The translations under genes and the position numbers were made by a program. Positions 32,246 through 40,202 of a stretch of DNA of 64,000 nucleotides are shown here, piece after piece; within the stretch, counting starts at the first letter, position 1; the number at the start of each line of letters is the position of its first letter. The notes below the pieces were generated by a model. The model did no database searches. It was not told the DNA's origin and saw only the letters and a program-made list of their open reading frames with translations. The stretch comes from Psychromonas sp. SP041 (GTDB lineage Bacteria; Pseudomonadota; Gammaproteobacteria; Enterobacterales; Psychromonadaceae): positions 186,001 to 250,000 of the forward strand of contig NZ_CBRF02000001.1 of the NCBI RefSeq assembly GCF_000470315.2. Direction: 5' to 3'.

Positions 32246-32274
32246 TTTGTTTGGTGTATGTGGTACACTTATCT
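32246..32274 (+). promoter_or_regulatory. Class B2 promoter with GTGTA/TACAC operator
   Basis: TTTGTT, 17 bases, TTATCT. GTGTA-TGTGG-TACAC spans 32254-32268 at the same position in the spacer as at 23097. It drives the gene at 32333. Confidence 0.6.
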
Positions 32275-32332
32275 GTAAGCTACGTCTCCACTAATATTAT
32301 AAAAAACGGCCTTTGCTGTTAAAGGAAAAATA

Positions 32333-32539
32333 ATGAGTACAAAAGAAGATGAGAAAATCAAATTAACGTTGACTTGCACACGCGGTACCGCAAACGAGCT
32401 CCTATCTGCAATCGAGTTCTATTGTAGCAGAGTACCAGACTTAGAAGATGAGCGTGAGTATGAAGATGCCATCATTGCCAAGTTGAAAAAAGCTGGAAGA
32501 GTGATCGAAAGGGCCGCTTTTAACAATAAAGCCACTTAA
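32333..32539 (+). CDS. Unknown small protein
   Basis: 68 residues, ATG with AAAGGA upstream. One beta strand (IKLTLTCTRGTANELL) then charged helices (DEREYEDAIIAKLKKAGRVIERAA). No motif. Regulated by the same class of operator as the small genes at 22.8-23.4 kb. Confidence 0.6.
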   Translation: MSTKEDEKIKLTLTCTRGTANELLSAIEFYCSRVPDLEDEREYEDAIIAKLKKAGRVIERAAFNNKAT

Positions 32540-32587
32540 GTAACGTTGTATTTTTAAATATTACTTGGTATCACTTAGTTGTTTTTA

Positions 32588-32615
32588 TTGACCCGTAACC
32601 AGATTAATATATAAT
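32588..32615 (+). promoter_or_regulatory. Promoter of the methyltransferase-like gene
   Basis: TTGACC, 16 bases, TATAAT, 44 bases ahead of the ATG at 32660. Confidence 0.65.
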
Positions 32616-32659
32616 ATCTTGTATATTAACCATTAAATAAAATAACAAAAGAGGCCTGC

Positions 32660-34060
32660 ATGTTTATTAAAAGAATTCATCGTTATGCAGTTAAAAAACT
32701 AAAAAGTGGTGCAGCAAGAATCTATATTCAAAATAGCGATACATTAAGAAGTGCTGGTCTTCCTGAAAACTCACTTATTGATATCGAGTACAGCAAAAAT
32801 TCCATTACCATTAAGTTAGATGAAAATGGAAAAAACAAGATAATGGATACTGGAAGAGGTGCTTTGCTTGAGCTAAAAAATAAAAAGACAGCAGAGTCAG
32901 TTGGAGAGTTTGACTTTGTTACGGTCACTTTTAGAAAAGGCAAAGTCGTTATTAGCCTTCATTATGCAGATGTTCAAAAACTCTCGAGAGAGCGTAATAT
33001 TCTACAAGCGGTAATGAATGGTGAAGCAATCAGAACATCGTCATTCTTCTCTGGGTTAGGCATGCTAAGCTATCACCTCAAAGAGGGGTTAAAGAGAGCA
33101 GGGATTGATTCTCAAATAACATTCGCAAATGACATTTGTCCTATTGCAATGGAATGCAATCTTTCTGGGAACCCTATGTGGGACACCGCAAGCCATGATG
33201 CATTTGTTTCTGTTGACGCGCTAGAAAACTTAGACCTTTCAGAGTTAAAACCTGCTGATATGGTAGAGGTGGGGTACTCATGTGTTGGCCAGTCGACATT
33301 ATGTAAAAAAGAAAATAGAGATTTAGATCATCCAATCGCAGGTACTTTATTCGTTAAGCTATTGGCCGCACTTGAAAAAATCAATCCTGCCATTGTTGTG
33401 TTTGAAAACACGCCTGCATTTGTTAAGTCTAAAACACTTAATATTATTAAGCGTGAAATGAAAGGGTATCGTTTCGAAGAATGTGTCTTCAATGGCCACG
33501 AATTTGGAGAGCTAGAGGCACGTCGAAGAGTCTGTGTTGTTGCTATAAGTGACGGATTGGGTGAGGTTAACTTGAGCAGTGTTTCCCCTGGAGATGAAGT
33601 TCAGCATAATATTCTAGGTGACTTCTTAGACCCAGTGCCACTGGACTCAGAGCTTTGGAGGGAAATGGCGCACGTTAAGAAAAAGGTACTAGACCCAAAC
33701 TTAAACTATAAAAACATGCTCTACAATGGGACTGAGAAGTTAATTGCTACAATAACGGCAACATACTCTTCTCCAAAAGTAGGCTCGCCGATGATTGCCC
33801 ATCCAACTGTCGATGGATTGCAAAGACAAATTAAGTCTATTGAACATGCGCGTATTAGATTGTTGCCCGACAGAATGTTTGTTGCAGTCAAAAAGATCAT
33901 TAATGGTGACACACCAATGGTAAGTGCAAAGGGATCTTCAAGTGCGGCGAACCGGTTACTTGGAAACGGAGTGAGTAAAAAGTTATGGCAAGCGATTGGT
34001 TGTCATTTAGGCAGTTTTTTGAAAAAAGAAATACTATGTACTTCGGAACAAATAGTGTAG
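32660..34060 (+). CDS. Variant cytosine-C5 DNA methyltransferase with SymE/AbrB-like N-terminus
   Basis: 466 residues. The SAM motif is FFSGLG (129-134), the ENV motif is FEN (248-250), and the RxR block is ARRR (287-290). Motif IV, normally PPCQ, reads VGYSCVGQS (204-212): the catalytic Cys208 remains but Pro-Pro and the Gln position are changed. Residues 1-100 (RIYIQNSDTLRSAGLPENSLIDIEYSKNSITIKL) look like a SymE/AbrB-type beta barrel, not found in standard Dcm enzymes. A relative with the same plan lies at 52119. It probably modifies cytosine in DNA, but the altered motif IV leaves open a different reaction or pseudo-enzyme role. Confidence 0.75.
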   Translation: MFIKRIHRYAVKKLKSGAARIYIQNSDTLRSAGLPENSLIDIEYSKNSITIKLDENGKNKIMDTGRGALLELKNKKTAESVGEFDFVTVTFRKGKVVISLHYADVQKLSRERNILQAVMNGEAIRTSSFFSGLGMLSYHLKEGLKRAGIDSQITFANDICPIAMECNLSGNPMWDTASHDAFVSVDALENLDLSELKPADMVEVGYSCVGQSTLCKKENRDLDHPIAGTLFVKLLAALEKINPAIVVFENTPAFVKSKTLNIIKREMKGYRFEECVFNGHEFGELEARRRVCVVAISDGLGEVNLSSVSPGDEVQHNILGDFLDPVPLDSELWREMAHVKKKVLDPNLNYKNMLYNGTEKLIATITATYSSPKVGSPMIAHPTVDGLQRQIKSIEHARIRLLPDRMFVAVKKIINGDTPMVSAKGSSSAANRLLGNGVSKKLWQAIGCHLGSFLKKEILCTSEQIV

Positions 34061-34082
34061 ATATTAATTGATTTTAATGTAT

Positions 34083-34108
34083 AGTGGTTCGATATTTTTT
34101 GAGCCACT
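34083..34108 (+). terminator. Weak hairpin after the methyltransferase-like gene
   Basis: AGTGG and CCACT pair, with further matches inside, around a T-rich loop, 23 bases past the stop. Confidence 0.35.
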
Positions 34109-34270
34109 TCTAGTATTTTAAAGCAAAATTTTGCCTTGTCTGCTAATAGCTCCAGCGATAGAAAAGGTTGAAATTAGTTTTAGAGAACCACTGTAAATCA
34201 AATCCAACATACCTCTTAATTTGCCACTAAAATATCAATAAAACAATCCAAAATAAACCCAAATTATATT

Positions 34271-34289
34271 CGGTCATTTGTCATGACCG
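34271..34289 (+). repeat. CGGTCAT/ATGACCG hairpin in a leader
   Basis: A seven-base perfect stem with a five-base loop, 26 bases ahead of the ATG at 34315. It could be an operator or a leader structure. Confidence 0.4.
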
Positions 34290-34314
34290 CTATTCGAAAA
34301 GTAAGGAAAAAAAG

Positions 34315-34431
34315 ATGAGCGTTAGACGTTTTAAGATCAAAAAATTCAAAAGAAATAGAGCGAACCATCGAGGCCAGTTCAACCAAACAAAGAAAACCGA
34401 GCAGCAAAAGAAAGCACTAGTCGCTTTGTAG
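34315..34431 (+). CDS. 38-residue highly basic peptide
   Basis: ATG at 34315 with AAGTAAGGA upstream, TAG at 34429. The product MSVRRFKIKKFKRNRANHRG... has about 14 Lys/Arg in 38 residues. It overlaps the convergent protease-like gene by 15 bases. Such peptides bind nucleic acid or ribosomes in phages; nothing identifies a partner here. Confidence 0.5.
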   Translation: MSVRRFKIKKFKRNRANHRGQFNQTKKTEQQKKALVAL

Positions 34432-35118
34432 GTCAATGTTCCACTCGCCTGGGGTGGTAGCGATGCCTTGTGTAAATACGTCTTCTTTATTTTGTCCCTT
34501 TAAGAAACCATGATAGATCCCAGTTACAAGCCATTTCCCTTCTTTGTAAGATAGAAACGGCCTTCCACTTGTCCCAATGGGTGTATGGCAGTTCGGGCTA
34601 GAAGTAACATGTGCGCCCTTAATGTATTGTTTGTTTTCGAAGTGACAGCCAACAGTTATCATGTTTTCCTGCTCATCATTTGAAGCTTGCGCTATATAGC
34701 TTAATTCAAGGCTACCTTCACTACTCTTTTCAAGTGAAACATCAATGGGCTTTATGCCATCAGGTTGGTTTAGCAATTTAAACGCAGTCACCTCACTTGG
34801 AAAGTCGTTAAGGCTATTAACGTATGAGAGTACTTCATGCCTATTAGGCGGCAATATTATCATCGGACGACTGCCATCACTGGGAAAGAAAGCCATATTG
34901 GCGATTGCTGGGCCTAACACGCAGTGGCTCAATGAAAGAATTCGACTTTGACTAATTAATGTCCCATAACAGCTTGTGCCTGTTCCATCGATAAATGTCG
35001 TTTTCATTTCACCAACGGCGCTTGGCATCGTTTCTTTATGATGTGGAGCAAAGACGGTCATTGCACATGACGATACCGCCGCTGCAATCAACGTAAAGGA
35101 AATTATTTTTTTAATCAT
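34417..35118 (-). CDS. Trypsin-fold serine-protease-like lipoprotein
   Basis: 233 residues. Signal peptide with a lipobox-like AVSSC (Cys18). The chymotrypsin pattern is present: GTSCYGTLISQSRILSLSHCV with His65 and GTSGRPFLS with Ser184. The strand that should give the catalytic Asp (DIALLKL) reads SEVTAFKLL, with Glu109 in its place. Cys50/Cys66 and Cys158/Cys177 could be disulfide pairs. It may be a weakened or regulated protease, or a binding protein. No promoter was clear. Confidence 0.7.
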   Translation of the reverse strand: MIKKIISFTLIAAAVSSCAMTVFAPHHKETMPSAVGEMKTTFIDGTGTSCYGTLISQSRILSLSHCVLGPAIANMAFFPSDGSRPMIILPPNRHEVLSYVNSLNDFPSEVTAFKLLNQPDGIKPIDVSLEKSSEGSLELSYIAQASNDEQENMITVGCHFENKQYIKGAHVTSSPNCHTPIGTSGRPFLSYKEGKWLVTGIYHGFLKGQNKEDVFTQGIATTPGEWNIDLQSD

Positions 35119-35200
35119 TCGAATGCCTTAAGCATTTAACTTCAAGTTTTGGCATGGTACATAGTTTGGACTTGAAAATCATTCCTACAATTCATTAATA

Positions 35201-35209
35201 TGATATAAT
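35201..35209 (+). promoter_or_regulatory. Extended -10 element
   Basis: TGATATAAT, an extended -10, stands 11 bases before the GTG at 35221. The -35 is poor. If used, the mRNA leader would be only a few bases. Confidence 0.45.
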
Positions 35210-35220
35210 AAGTAAAAAAA

Positions 35221-35646
35221 GTGGCGGTTAAAGTGAAACCTAATTATGCATTTGGTGTAAACAAAGACGAACTTGCGATCAAAAGATTTATGGATACAAG
35301 CGTTAAGACTCAAAAGGTTTATTTATTTAATCCTGCTGATGCAAAAATGATGGCAGATAAAGCCTTAAGAGATAACTTATTGATGAAAGTTAACTTTGTC
35401 CATACGAAATCAGGGCCAGTTCCTTGGACAAGAACAATTAGCATGAGTGAAGAGAATGCATTGATTCGCAACAAAGAAAGCTTATCAAGTCTAGCTAAAT
35501 CCGATGATGGCGAGAGCATGGTTGCACAAGGCGATAAGCAAATTTTGGATCAGATGGAAACGACTGAAAATATGTCGCCAAACCAGTTCCTTAATACTTT
35601 TGTTTACAATCAAGAACAAGAGCAAAGCTACGGGCCTGCCATGTAG
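35221..35646 (+). CDS. Unknown protein
   Basis: 141 residues from the GTG at 35221; another GTG lies at 35233. Neither has a good ribosome site, and the -10 at 35204 makes the message nearly leaderless. Hydrophilic and helical, with no motif. It is convergent with the sigma-factor gene and separated from it by a hairpin. Confidence 0.55.
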   Translation: MAVKVKPNYAFGVNKDELAIKRFMDTSVKTQKVYLFNPADAKMMADKALRDNLLMKVNFVHTKSGPVPWTRTISMSEENALIRNKESLSSLAKSDDGESMVAQGDKQILDQMETTENMSPNQFLNTFVYNQEQEQSYGPAM

Positions 35647-35653
35647 TGGTATT

Positions 35654-35682
35654 GCTTAGCCATCCATAACGGTTGGCTAAGC
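35654..35682. terminator. Hairpin between convergent genes
   Basis: GCTTAGCCA pairs with TGGCTAAGC (9 bp) over 11 bases, between the gene at 35221 and the sigma gene. Confidence 0.5.
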
Positions 35683-35688
35683 TTACAA

Positions 35689-36531
35689 CTAGATTAAATC
35701 TACTGTTTTACTGAGTCTGTCCATTGCTATCTTTTCTAATTGTCTCACTCTTTCTATTGAGATAGAGAGTTCATCTGACAACTCGCTCAATGTTGCTTTA
35801 TTCTTAGCAAGCCAGCGACTTCTAATGATGATAGATGATCTTTCATCTAATAAACTTAATCCCTTATTGAGCGCTACTGAATTATGAGAACGAATTTCTT
35901 GCTCCTCTATTTGATCTGACAATTCAATGTCCGATGAAGCAATGGTGTCAATCAAGCTGTAGCTATCATCGTCTTTAATTCCTACGGAAGCGTCAAGAGA
36001 CGAACCGGGCGTTTTTATGCGCTTTTCCATTTCTATAACATCACCACTTGTTATGTTTAGCTCGCTTGCAATGGTGTTCGCTTCTTTTAGAGTAAGGCTA
36101 TTAGTGGTGCTTTTAAGTCTACGCTTATTAAAGAATAATTTTCTTTGAGGCTTTGTTGTTGCGATTTTCATCATAGAAAAATTGCGAACAATATACTCAT
36201 GAATTTCTGATTTAATCCAATGAACTGCGAACGACACTAGTCTAACACCCGATGTTGGGTCGAATTTATTAATTGCCTTCATTAAACCGATGACGCCTTC
36301 TTGGGCTAGATCAATCAGTGGAATACCGTAACCAGAGAATTTCATTGTAATGCGGGCAACAAACTTAAGGTTTGATAAAATAAGCTGAGAATATGAACCC
36401 TCATCTTTCGAATCAATGAACGTTAACGCATGCATGCATTCATCTTCTTTGCTTAACTGAGGAAATTGACCTGCTATTTTCATGAACTGAGAAAAGCCTG
36501 TAAAGCTGAGTGCTGGAAGTGATGCTGACAT
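35689..36531 (-). CDS. rpoH: Sigma-32 (RpoH) paralogue
   Basis: 280 residues against 284 in E. coli RpoH, alignable over the whole length. Region 2 is clear (ILSNLKFVARI...GIPLIDLAQEGVIGLMKAINKFDP, VRLVSFAVHWIKSEIHEYIVRN), the RpoH box reads ATTKPQRKLFFNKRR, and region 4.2 is LSELSDELSISIERVRQLEKIAM. It should direct RNA polymerase to heat-shock-type promoters, or to promoters of this element. The promoters I see here are sigma-70-like, so its own targets may be elsewhere. Its gene has a near-perfect promoter at 36561-36589. Confidence 0.9.
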   Translation of the reverse strand: MSASLPALSFTGFSQFMKIAGQFPQLSKEDECMHALTFIDSKDEGSYSQLILSNLKFVARITMKFSGYGIPLIDLAQEGVIGLMKAINKFDPTSGVRLVSFAVHWIKSEIHEYIVRNFSMMKIATTKPQRKLFFNKRRLKSTTNSLTLKEANTIASELNITSGDVIEMEKRIKTPGSSLDASVGIKDDDSYSLIDTIASSDIELSDQIEEQEIRSHNSVALNKGLSLLDERSSIIIRSRWLAKNKATLSELSDELSISIERVRQLEKIAMDRLSKTVDLI

Positions 36532-36560
36532 GTATTAACTCCTAAATAATGATATGAGTT

Positions 36561-36589
36561 ATTATACTAATCTGTGTATATTCTGTCAA
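36561..36589 (-). promoter_or_regulatory. Class A promoter of the sigma-factor gene
   Basis: On the minus strand TTGACA, 17 bases, TATAAT; both hexamers match the consensus exactly. The spacer carries ATATACA as in class A. Confidence 0.75.
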
Positions 36590-36663
36590 ACTATAGTTGA
36601 TGTGAAAACTTAGGTAGATTTGGTGCTTATTTGATTTGTTCTGCAAGAAGAAAAAAAGGGGGA

Positions 36664-36740
36664 TGGTACGCCCTACTGGACTCGAACCAGTTGCCTACGG
36701 CTTAGAAGGCCGTTGCTCTATCCAGATGAGCTAAGGGCGC
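36664..36740 (-). tRNA. tRNA-Arg(UCU)
   Basis: On the minus strand the acceptor arm GCGCCCT pairs with AGGGCGT (one G-U pair at the end), the D arm GCTC/GAGC, an anticodon stem ACGGC/GCCGT with loop CTTCTAA (anticodon TCT), and a TTCGAGT T loop. The 3' end is ACCA, so CCA is encoded. It reads AGA/AGG, rare in many hosts but suited to an AT-rich element. Confidence 0.92.
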
Positions 36741-36912
36741 ATAATTAATGCTAACAGCTTAGTGGTTGGCTGTTGAGTGATAATATAATGAATTAGATGA
36801 TTGGTGTCAACAAAGAGATTGAACAAAATGAAATAAAGTTAAATAAAATAATATTAACCGCCTTAAACTACCTTTTATTTTATTGAAAAGTAACTGTTAA
36901 ATATATTAAAAG

Positions 36913-36921
36913 TGATATAAT
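36913..36921 (+). promoter_or_regulatory. Extended -10 element
   Basis: TGATATAAT, extended -10, 33 bases ahead of the ATG at 36954; no clear -35. Confidence 0.45.
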
Positions 36922-36953
36922 AAAGCGGTAAAAATAATTAATGGGAGAATGAC

Positions 36954-37247
36954 ATGGCCAGAGCACTTTGTTTTGAGCAAATAGTGGATACAAGAAATGA
37001 GGGCTGCCTTGAGGATCTTGTTAAGATTAAGATTGGAATAATTAATAAGCTAGAACAATTTGAGAATATTAACATTACACTCAATGACGTTAGAGAGCTT
37101 GAGTTTAATGAGGGAGCAGGTCAAATGAATACAAGCTATAGGCAGCAGTACCAAATTGATAAGGTAGGCAGAGCCCCGACCTGGAATGAGGTCATTAAGG
37201 TAATTAATAGCATTAAAGCGGTTCGCTATACATTTATCAGTAAATAG
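36954..37247 (+). CDS. Unknown small protein
   Basis: 97 residues, ATG with GGGAGA upstream. Helical, no motif, no export signal. It lies between the two leftward tRNA genes but is read in the opposite direction. Confidence 0.6.
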   Translation: MARALCFEQIVDTRNEGCLEDLVKIKIGIINKLEQFENINITLNDVRELEFNEGAGQMNTSYRQQYQIDKVGRAPTWNEVIKVINSIKAVRYTFISK

Positions 37248-37417
37248 CGGTTACGGGTGTGCCATATAGCGGTGCACCTAAACAATGATTCCGTCTATTG
37301 AACTGGAGAGAGGGGTTTTACTTTTAACTAAGTAGTTATTTGCTTTATTTTATTTTATTTTGGGATCAAAAAAAGGCACAAAGTGCCTTAATGAGATGCT
37401 GCAGATTAATTAAAATG

Positions 37418-37507
37418 TGGCGGAGAGATAGGGATTCGAACCCTAGATGCCCTTTAGAGCATACTCCCTTAGCAGGGGAGCGCTTTCGGCCACTCAGCCA
37501 CCTCTCC
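37418..37507 (-). tRNA. tRNA-Ser(GCU)
   Basis: On the minus strand the acceptor GGAGAGG pairs with CTCTCC, the anticodon stem CTCCC/GGGAG holds loop CTGCTAA (anticodon GCT), a long variable arm (TATGCTC...GGGCAT) marks serine class II, and the T loop is TTCGAAT. CCA is encoded (GCCA end). It reads AGC/AGU. Confidence 0.93.
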
Positions 37508-37587
37508 GTAATGTTGATTAATATATTTAAATTGAGTTATTAAGTCAAGTTGATTTTAAGGTAAATCAACCAAACCTTTCAATAAGC

Positions 37588-37785
37588 TTATTTCGAAGGC
37601 AAAATAGTTGAAATAGATTGCTTGTAAATAAGCTGAGTTGTTGTGTTTTTGAGGATGAGACAAGAATCATCAAACGAATCAATCACTCCCTGTAGCTTAA
37701 TACCATTTTGAAGAAAGATAGAAACGGGTATTTTACCTGCAGAAATTAGCTCGATGAAACGTACTTGTGTTTTAGTGTTTGTCAT
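37588..37785 (-). CDS. hfq: Hfq paralogue with altered RNA-binding surfaces
   Basis: 65 residues, ATG with AAAGAGAG upstream. It aligns without gaps to E. coli Hfq 2-66: IPVSIFLQNGIKLQGVIDSFD, LILKNTTTQLIYKQSIST. Sm1 and Sm2 and the distal-face Gly-Ile-Lys are kept. The rim arginine patch RRER is SAGK here, and proximal-pocket positions Gln41, Phe42 and His57 read Asp, Ser and Gln. No disordered C-terminal tail is present. It should form a hexamer but bind a different RNA set, favouring A-rich RNA on the distal face, or interfere with host Hfq. Promoter at 37850-37877. Confidence 0.9.
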   Translation of the reverse strand: MTNTKTQVRFIELISAGKIPVSIFLQNGIKLQGVIDSFDDSCLILKNTTTQLIYKQSISTILPSK

Positions 37786-37849
37786 ATAAGACTCTCTTTT
37801 GTTGTTTATTATTATAACAGAGATTTGCCATCCCTTTGATGTGTGATAA

Positions 37850-37877
37850 ATTATAGCAAAAGTAGTATAAAGGTCAA
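37850..37877 (-). promoter_or_regulatory. Class A promoter of the hfq paralogue
   Basis: On the minus strand TTGACC, 16 bases, TATAAT, with TTATACTA in the spacer. Confidence 0.75.
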
Positions 37878-38019
37878 TACTTATTAATAGATTTTTATAT
37901 ATTAAATTGCATAACTTAAAAAACAGCGCATAAGCAGCCTCATTGTTGGTCTATTTATTTATTGCTATATAGTATAGTAACTTATGTATGTAGATAATAT
38001 AAGATTTTGAATAATTGCA

Positions 38020-38048
38020 TTGACTAATTATACCAAGTTAAGTATATT
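38020..38048 (+). promoter_or_regulatory. Class A promoter
   Basis: TTGACT, 17 bases, TATATT, with TTATACCAA in the spacer. It drives the gene at 38121. Confidence 0.7.
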
Positions 38049-38120
38049 AACTTCATCAGTCAGGCGCATAGGCGATATTGCTTATGTGTCTTGTAATTTA
38101 GATTAACTGCGGAGAGCCCA

Positions 38121-38528
38121 ATGGCTAATCACTCTAACAAACCTCGACCAAGATTCATTACTGTTACACCTTTAGGGGAGTTTGCTAGTCTTACGCTCGC
38201 GGCTGAGAGTGAATTAGTAACACCAATGGCTATCAGTAAGAAACTTAATAACTCTGCGAACACTCGCTACTACAGAAAGTATCCAGGTGGCGTAATCGAC
38301 TTGGGTGCCAAAAAAAACCGTGACTACAAATTAGATCGCAAAAACTTAATTGGTACGGTGGTCATCACACCAAAAGGGCAGTTTGATACAGCTAAAGATG
38401 CCGCGTTCGCTGAAGGTATTTCGCCCTGCACAATGACTTGTCGTATTAAGAATGACAATTACCCTGACTTTTATCGCATTGAATTAAAAGAAGTCAATAA
38501 AACAGCTCTCAAAGAGGCCGCATGTTAA
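38121..38528 (+). CDS. Protein with two HTH-like repeats
   Basis: 135 residues, ATG with GGAGAG upstream. Two copies of a TPxGxF...A...A unit occur: ITVTPLGEFASLTLAAESELVTPMAISKKL (18-47) and VVITPKGQFDTAKDAAFAEGISPCTMTCRIKN (75-106). The second reads as the helix-turn-helix module attached to phage homing endonucleases and regulators (helix, GISPCTMTCRI). No nuclease part is present. It probably binds DNA. The stop overlaps the start of the next frame, suggesting shared transcription. Confidence 0.65.
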   Translation: MANHSNKPRPRFITVTPLGEFASLTLAAESELVTPMAISKKLNNSANTRYYRKYPGGVIDLGAKKNRDYKLDRKNLIGTVVITPKGQFDTAKDAAFAEGISPCTMTCRIKNDNYPDFYRIELKEVNKTALKEAAC

Positions 38529-38563
38529 CTCATGGGTCAATATTAAATGGCAAAGGAATAAAG

Positions 38564-39010
38564 ATGAATTCAGATATTAATACAAGGCAAGAAGTTGCAC
38601 CTGCAGTTTTTTCAACAGTTAAAGCACTGTTAGAGGGGCATATTATTGTAGTGGGTGACGAAGAATACCGTTATGCAACTAAAGGTCAGGAGCTTTATGA
38701 AGAGATTAATGACGTAGAGGATGACCGTGTGTTTGTTGCGACAGAATCAGGTATCTATAAGCGCTATTTCACTTCTAACATGGGATCGGACACTTCTACT
38801 AATATGGATTCTGTTAATGTTCACTTAAGACCGTTATGGGCGAATGGGTTTATGTGGGTTCATATTTGTTCCGATTCACTATCAATTATTAGTTCATTAG
38901 TAAAAGAAATGACTGAAAAAGAAAAGTTGATCATTTCAGGAAATGTTGTGTTGACAGATATTAATTGTAGAAGCAGAAAATTAGCTAGCAATAGAAATGC
39001 CCAAGGGTAA
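38564..39010 (+). CDS. Unknown protein
   Basis: 148 residues from the ATG at 38564, preceded by AAAGGAA; the frame opens earlier at 38522 without a ribosome site. N-terminal part is acidic with beta strands (GHIIVVGDEEYRYATKGQELYEEI). No motif. Co-directional with the HTH-repeat gene and followed by a good terminator. Confidence 0.6.
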   Translation: MNSDINTRQEVAPAVFSTVKALLEGHIIVVGDEEYRYATKGQELYEEINDVEDDRVFVATESGIYKRYFTSNMGSDTSTNMDSVNVHLRPLWANGFMWVHICSDSLSIISSLVKEMTEKEKLIISGNVVLTDINCRSRKLASNRNAQG

Positions 39011-39070
39011 AGGGCAATGGCAACTCGTTTAAATACGGCTTGCCGGACCAACAACATGTTATTAACTTAG

Positions 39071-39103
39071 AGCCTACTTGTAAATCAAACAAGTAGGCTT
39101 TTT
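39071..39103. terminator. Rho-independent terminator
   Basis: AGCCTACTTG pairs with CAAGTAGGCT over nine bases, followed by TTTT, after the gene at 38564. Confidence 0.8.
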
Positions 39104-39155
39104 GCTTGAGAGGGTTTGTGCTTAGTCTTATCAAGAACGTGCAAAGTAATGCGTC

Positions 39156-40016
39156 CTATGACATTACAGGCATGTGTTCCTTATAGTTTAATAAGCTTTT
39201 CATGGAATTAATATCATTAATAAAAGGGCCCTCATCTAACGAGAGATTAACCAGTCTGTCATAAACGCTTTTGTTACGTACAGGGTCGAGTTCAAGCAAG
39301 TCGTGTCCAGAAATTGAAACTAAGAACTTAGTCGGTGCCGAGAGATCATTTTTATTAGGAAACAATCTGAATTTAGGCGTATTGGTTGCTAAAATATTGT
39401 CTATGATATCTACGGCTAGATTGTGGGAGAAGGCAAGCTTTGCCTGCGTTAACGTGGCTTCGACTAAAAACTGCGTGTTATTAGTAATGTCTAATGATGT
39501 CATTACGTTATCAAAGCTAATATGGTCTTTATACTTAAGGGATGATACGGCTTCAAAGTCATGCCCTTTAAAGATAGAGTCTGTTGATTCAAACACAGGC
39601 TCTATTTCAAGATAGGAATACTTTTCGGTTAATTGATTAATTACAATTTGTTCATTGTAATTGTGGAATTTGCTTAGGTTTGCATTGAGGTATTTGTTTG
39701 CTTTGTTAAGCCCAGAAATGACTGCCGTAATAAGTTGGTGCTGCCCATCGAATTCCTTAAGCAGTAATGCCATGAAATCTTTCTTCAGAAATAGGTACCG
39801 GCTTTTTTTAATCTCTAGTAGCTCATTCATTAATGTTTTGCTTCCAAAAAGATGTTCTTTGCACTGAGATACGGCTTCAAAAGCATCAGAAACAAGTAGC
39901 GCTATGCGAGCACGAGTTGATTCGTCTTCTGCGCCCCATGTCTTATTAATGATGTCAGAGCAGGCTTCCATTTCATCTTTAATGGATATCTTCTTGTTTG
40001 TTAATAGCACTGCCAT
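39156..40016 (-). CDS. Unknown helical protein
   Basis: 286 residues from the ATG at 40016, which has AAAGAGA upstream; a GTG at 40043 lacks one. Almost entirely helical by eye, with no signal peptide or membrane segment and no recognised motif. Monocistronic. Could be a structural or partner protein. Confidence 0.6.
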   Translation of the reverse strand: MAVLLTNKKISIKDEMEACSDIINKTWGAEDESTRARIALLVSDAFEAVSQCKEHLFGSKTLMNELLEIKKSRYLFLKKDFMALLLKEFDGQHQLITAVISGLNKANKYLNANLSKFHNYNEQIVINQLTEKYSYLEIEPVFESTDSIFKGHDFEAVSSLKYKDHISFDNVMTSLDITNNTQFLVEATLTQAKLAFSHNLAVDIIDNILATNTPKFRLFPNKNDLSAPTKFLVSISGHDLLELDPVRNKSVYDRLVNLSLDEGPFINDINSMKSLLNYKEHMPVMS

Positions 40017-40202
40017 AGATTGATTCTCTTTATTATTAAACACATAGGTGTTTGATTTGTTTCTGAAATATATACGTCATTGTATTTTATTGTTATGGAT
40101 TAGTCTATGCCTTATCCAGACTTTGTTGACGGCAATCATTTTTTAGATATAGTATTTCAGTAATATCATTGAAAAAACATTCATATTGATGAGAAAAATA
40201 AA

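Noticed and set aside
34315-34431. Resemblance of the basic peptide to microvirus J-type DNA-binding proteins
   Set aside because: No other microvirus gene is present; lysine-rich peptides converge easily.
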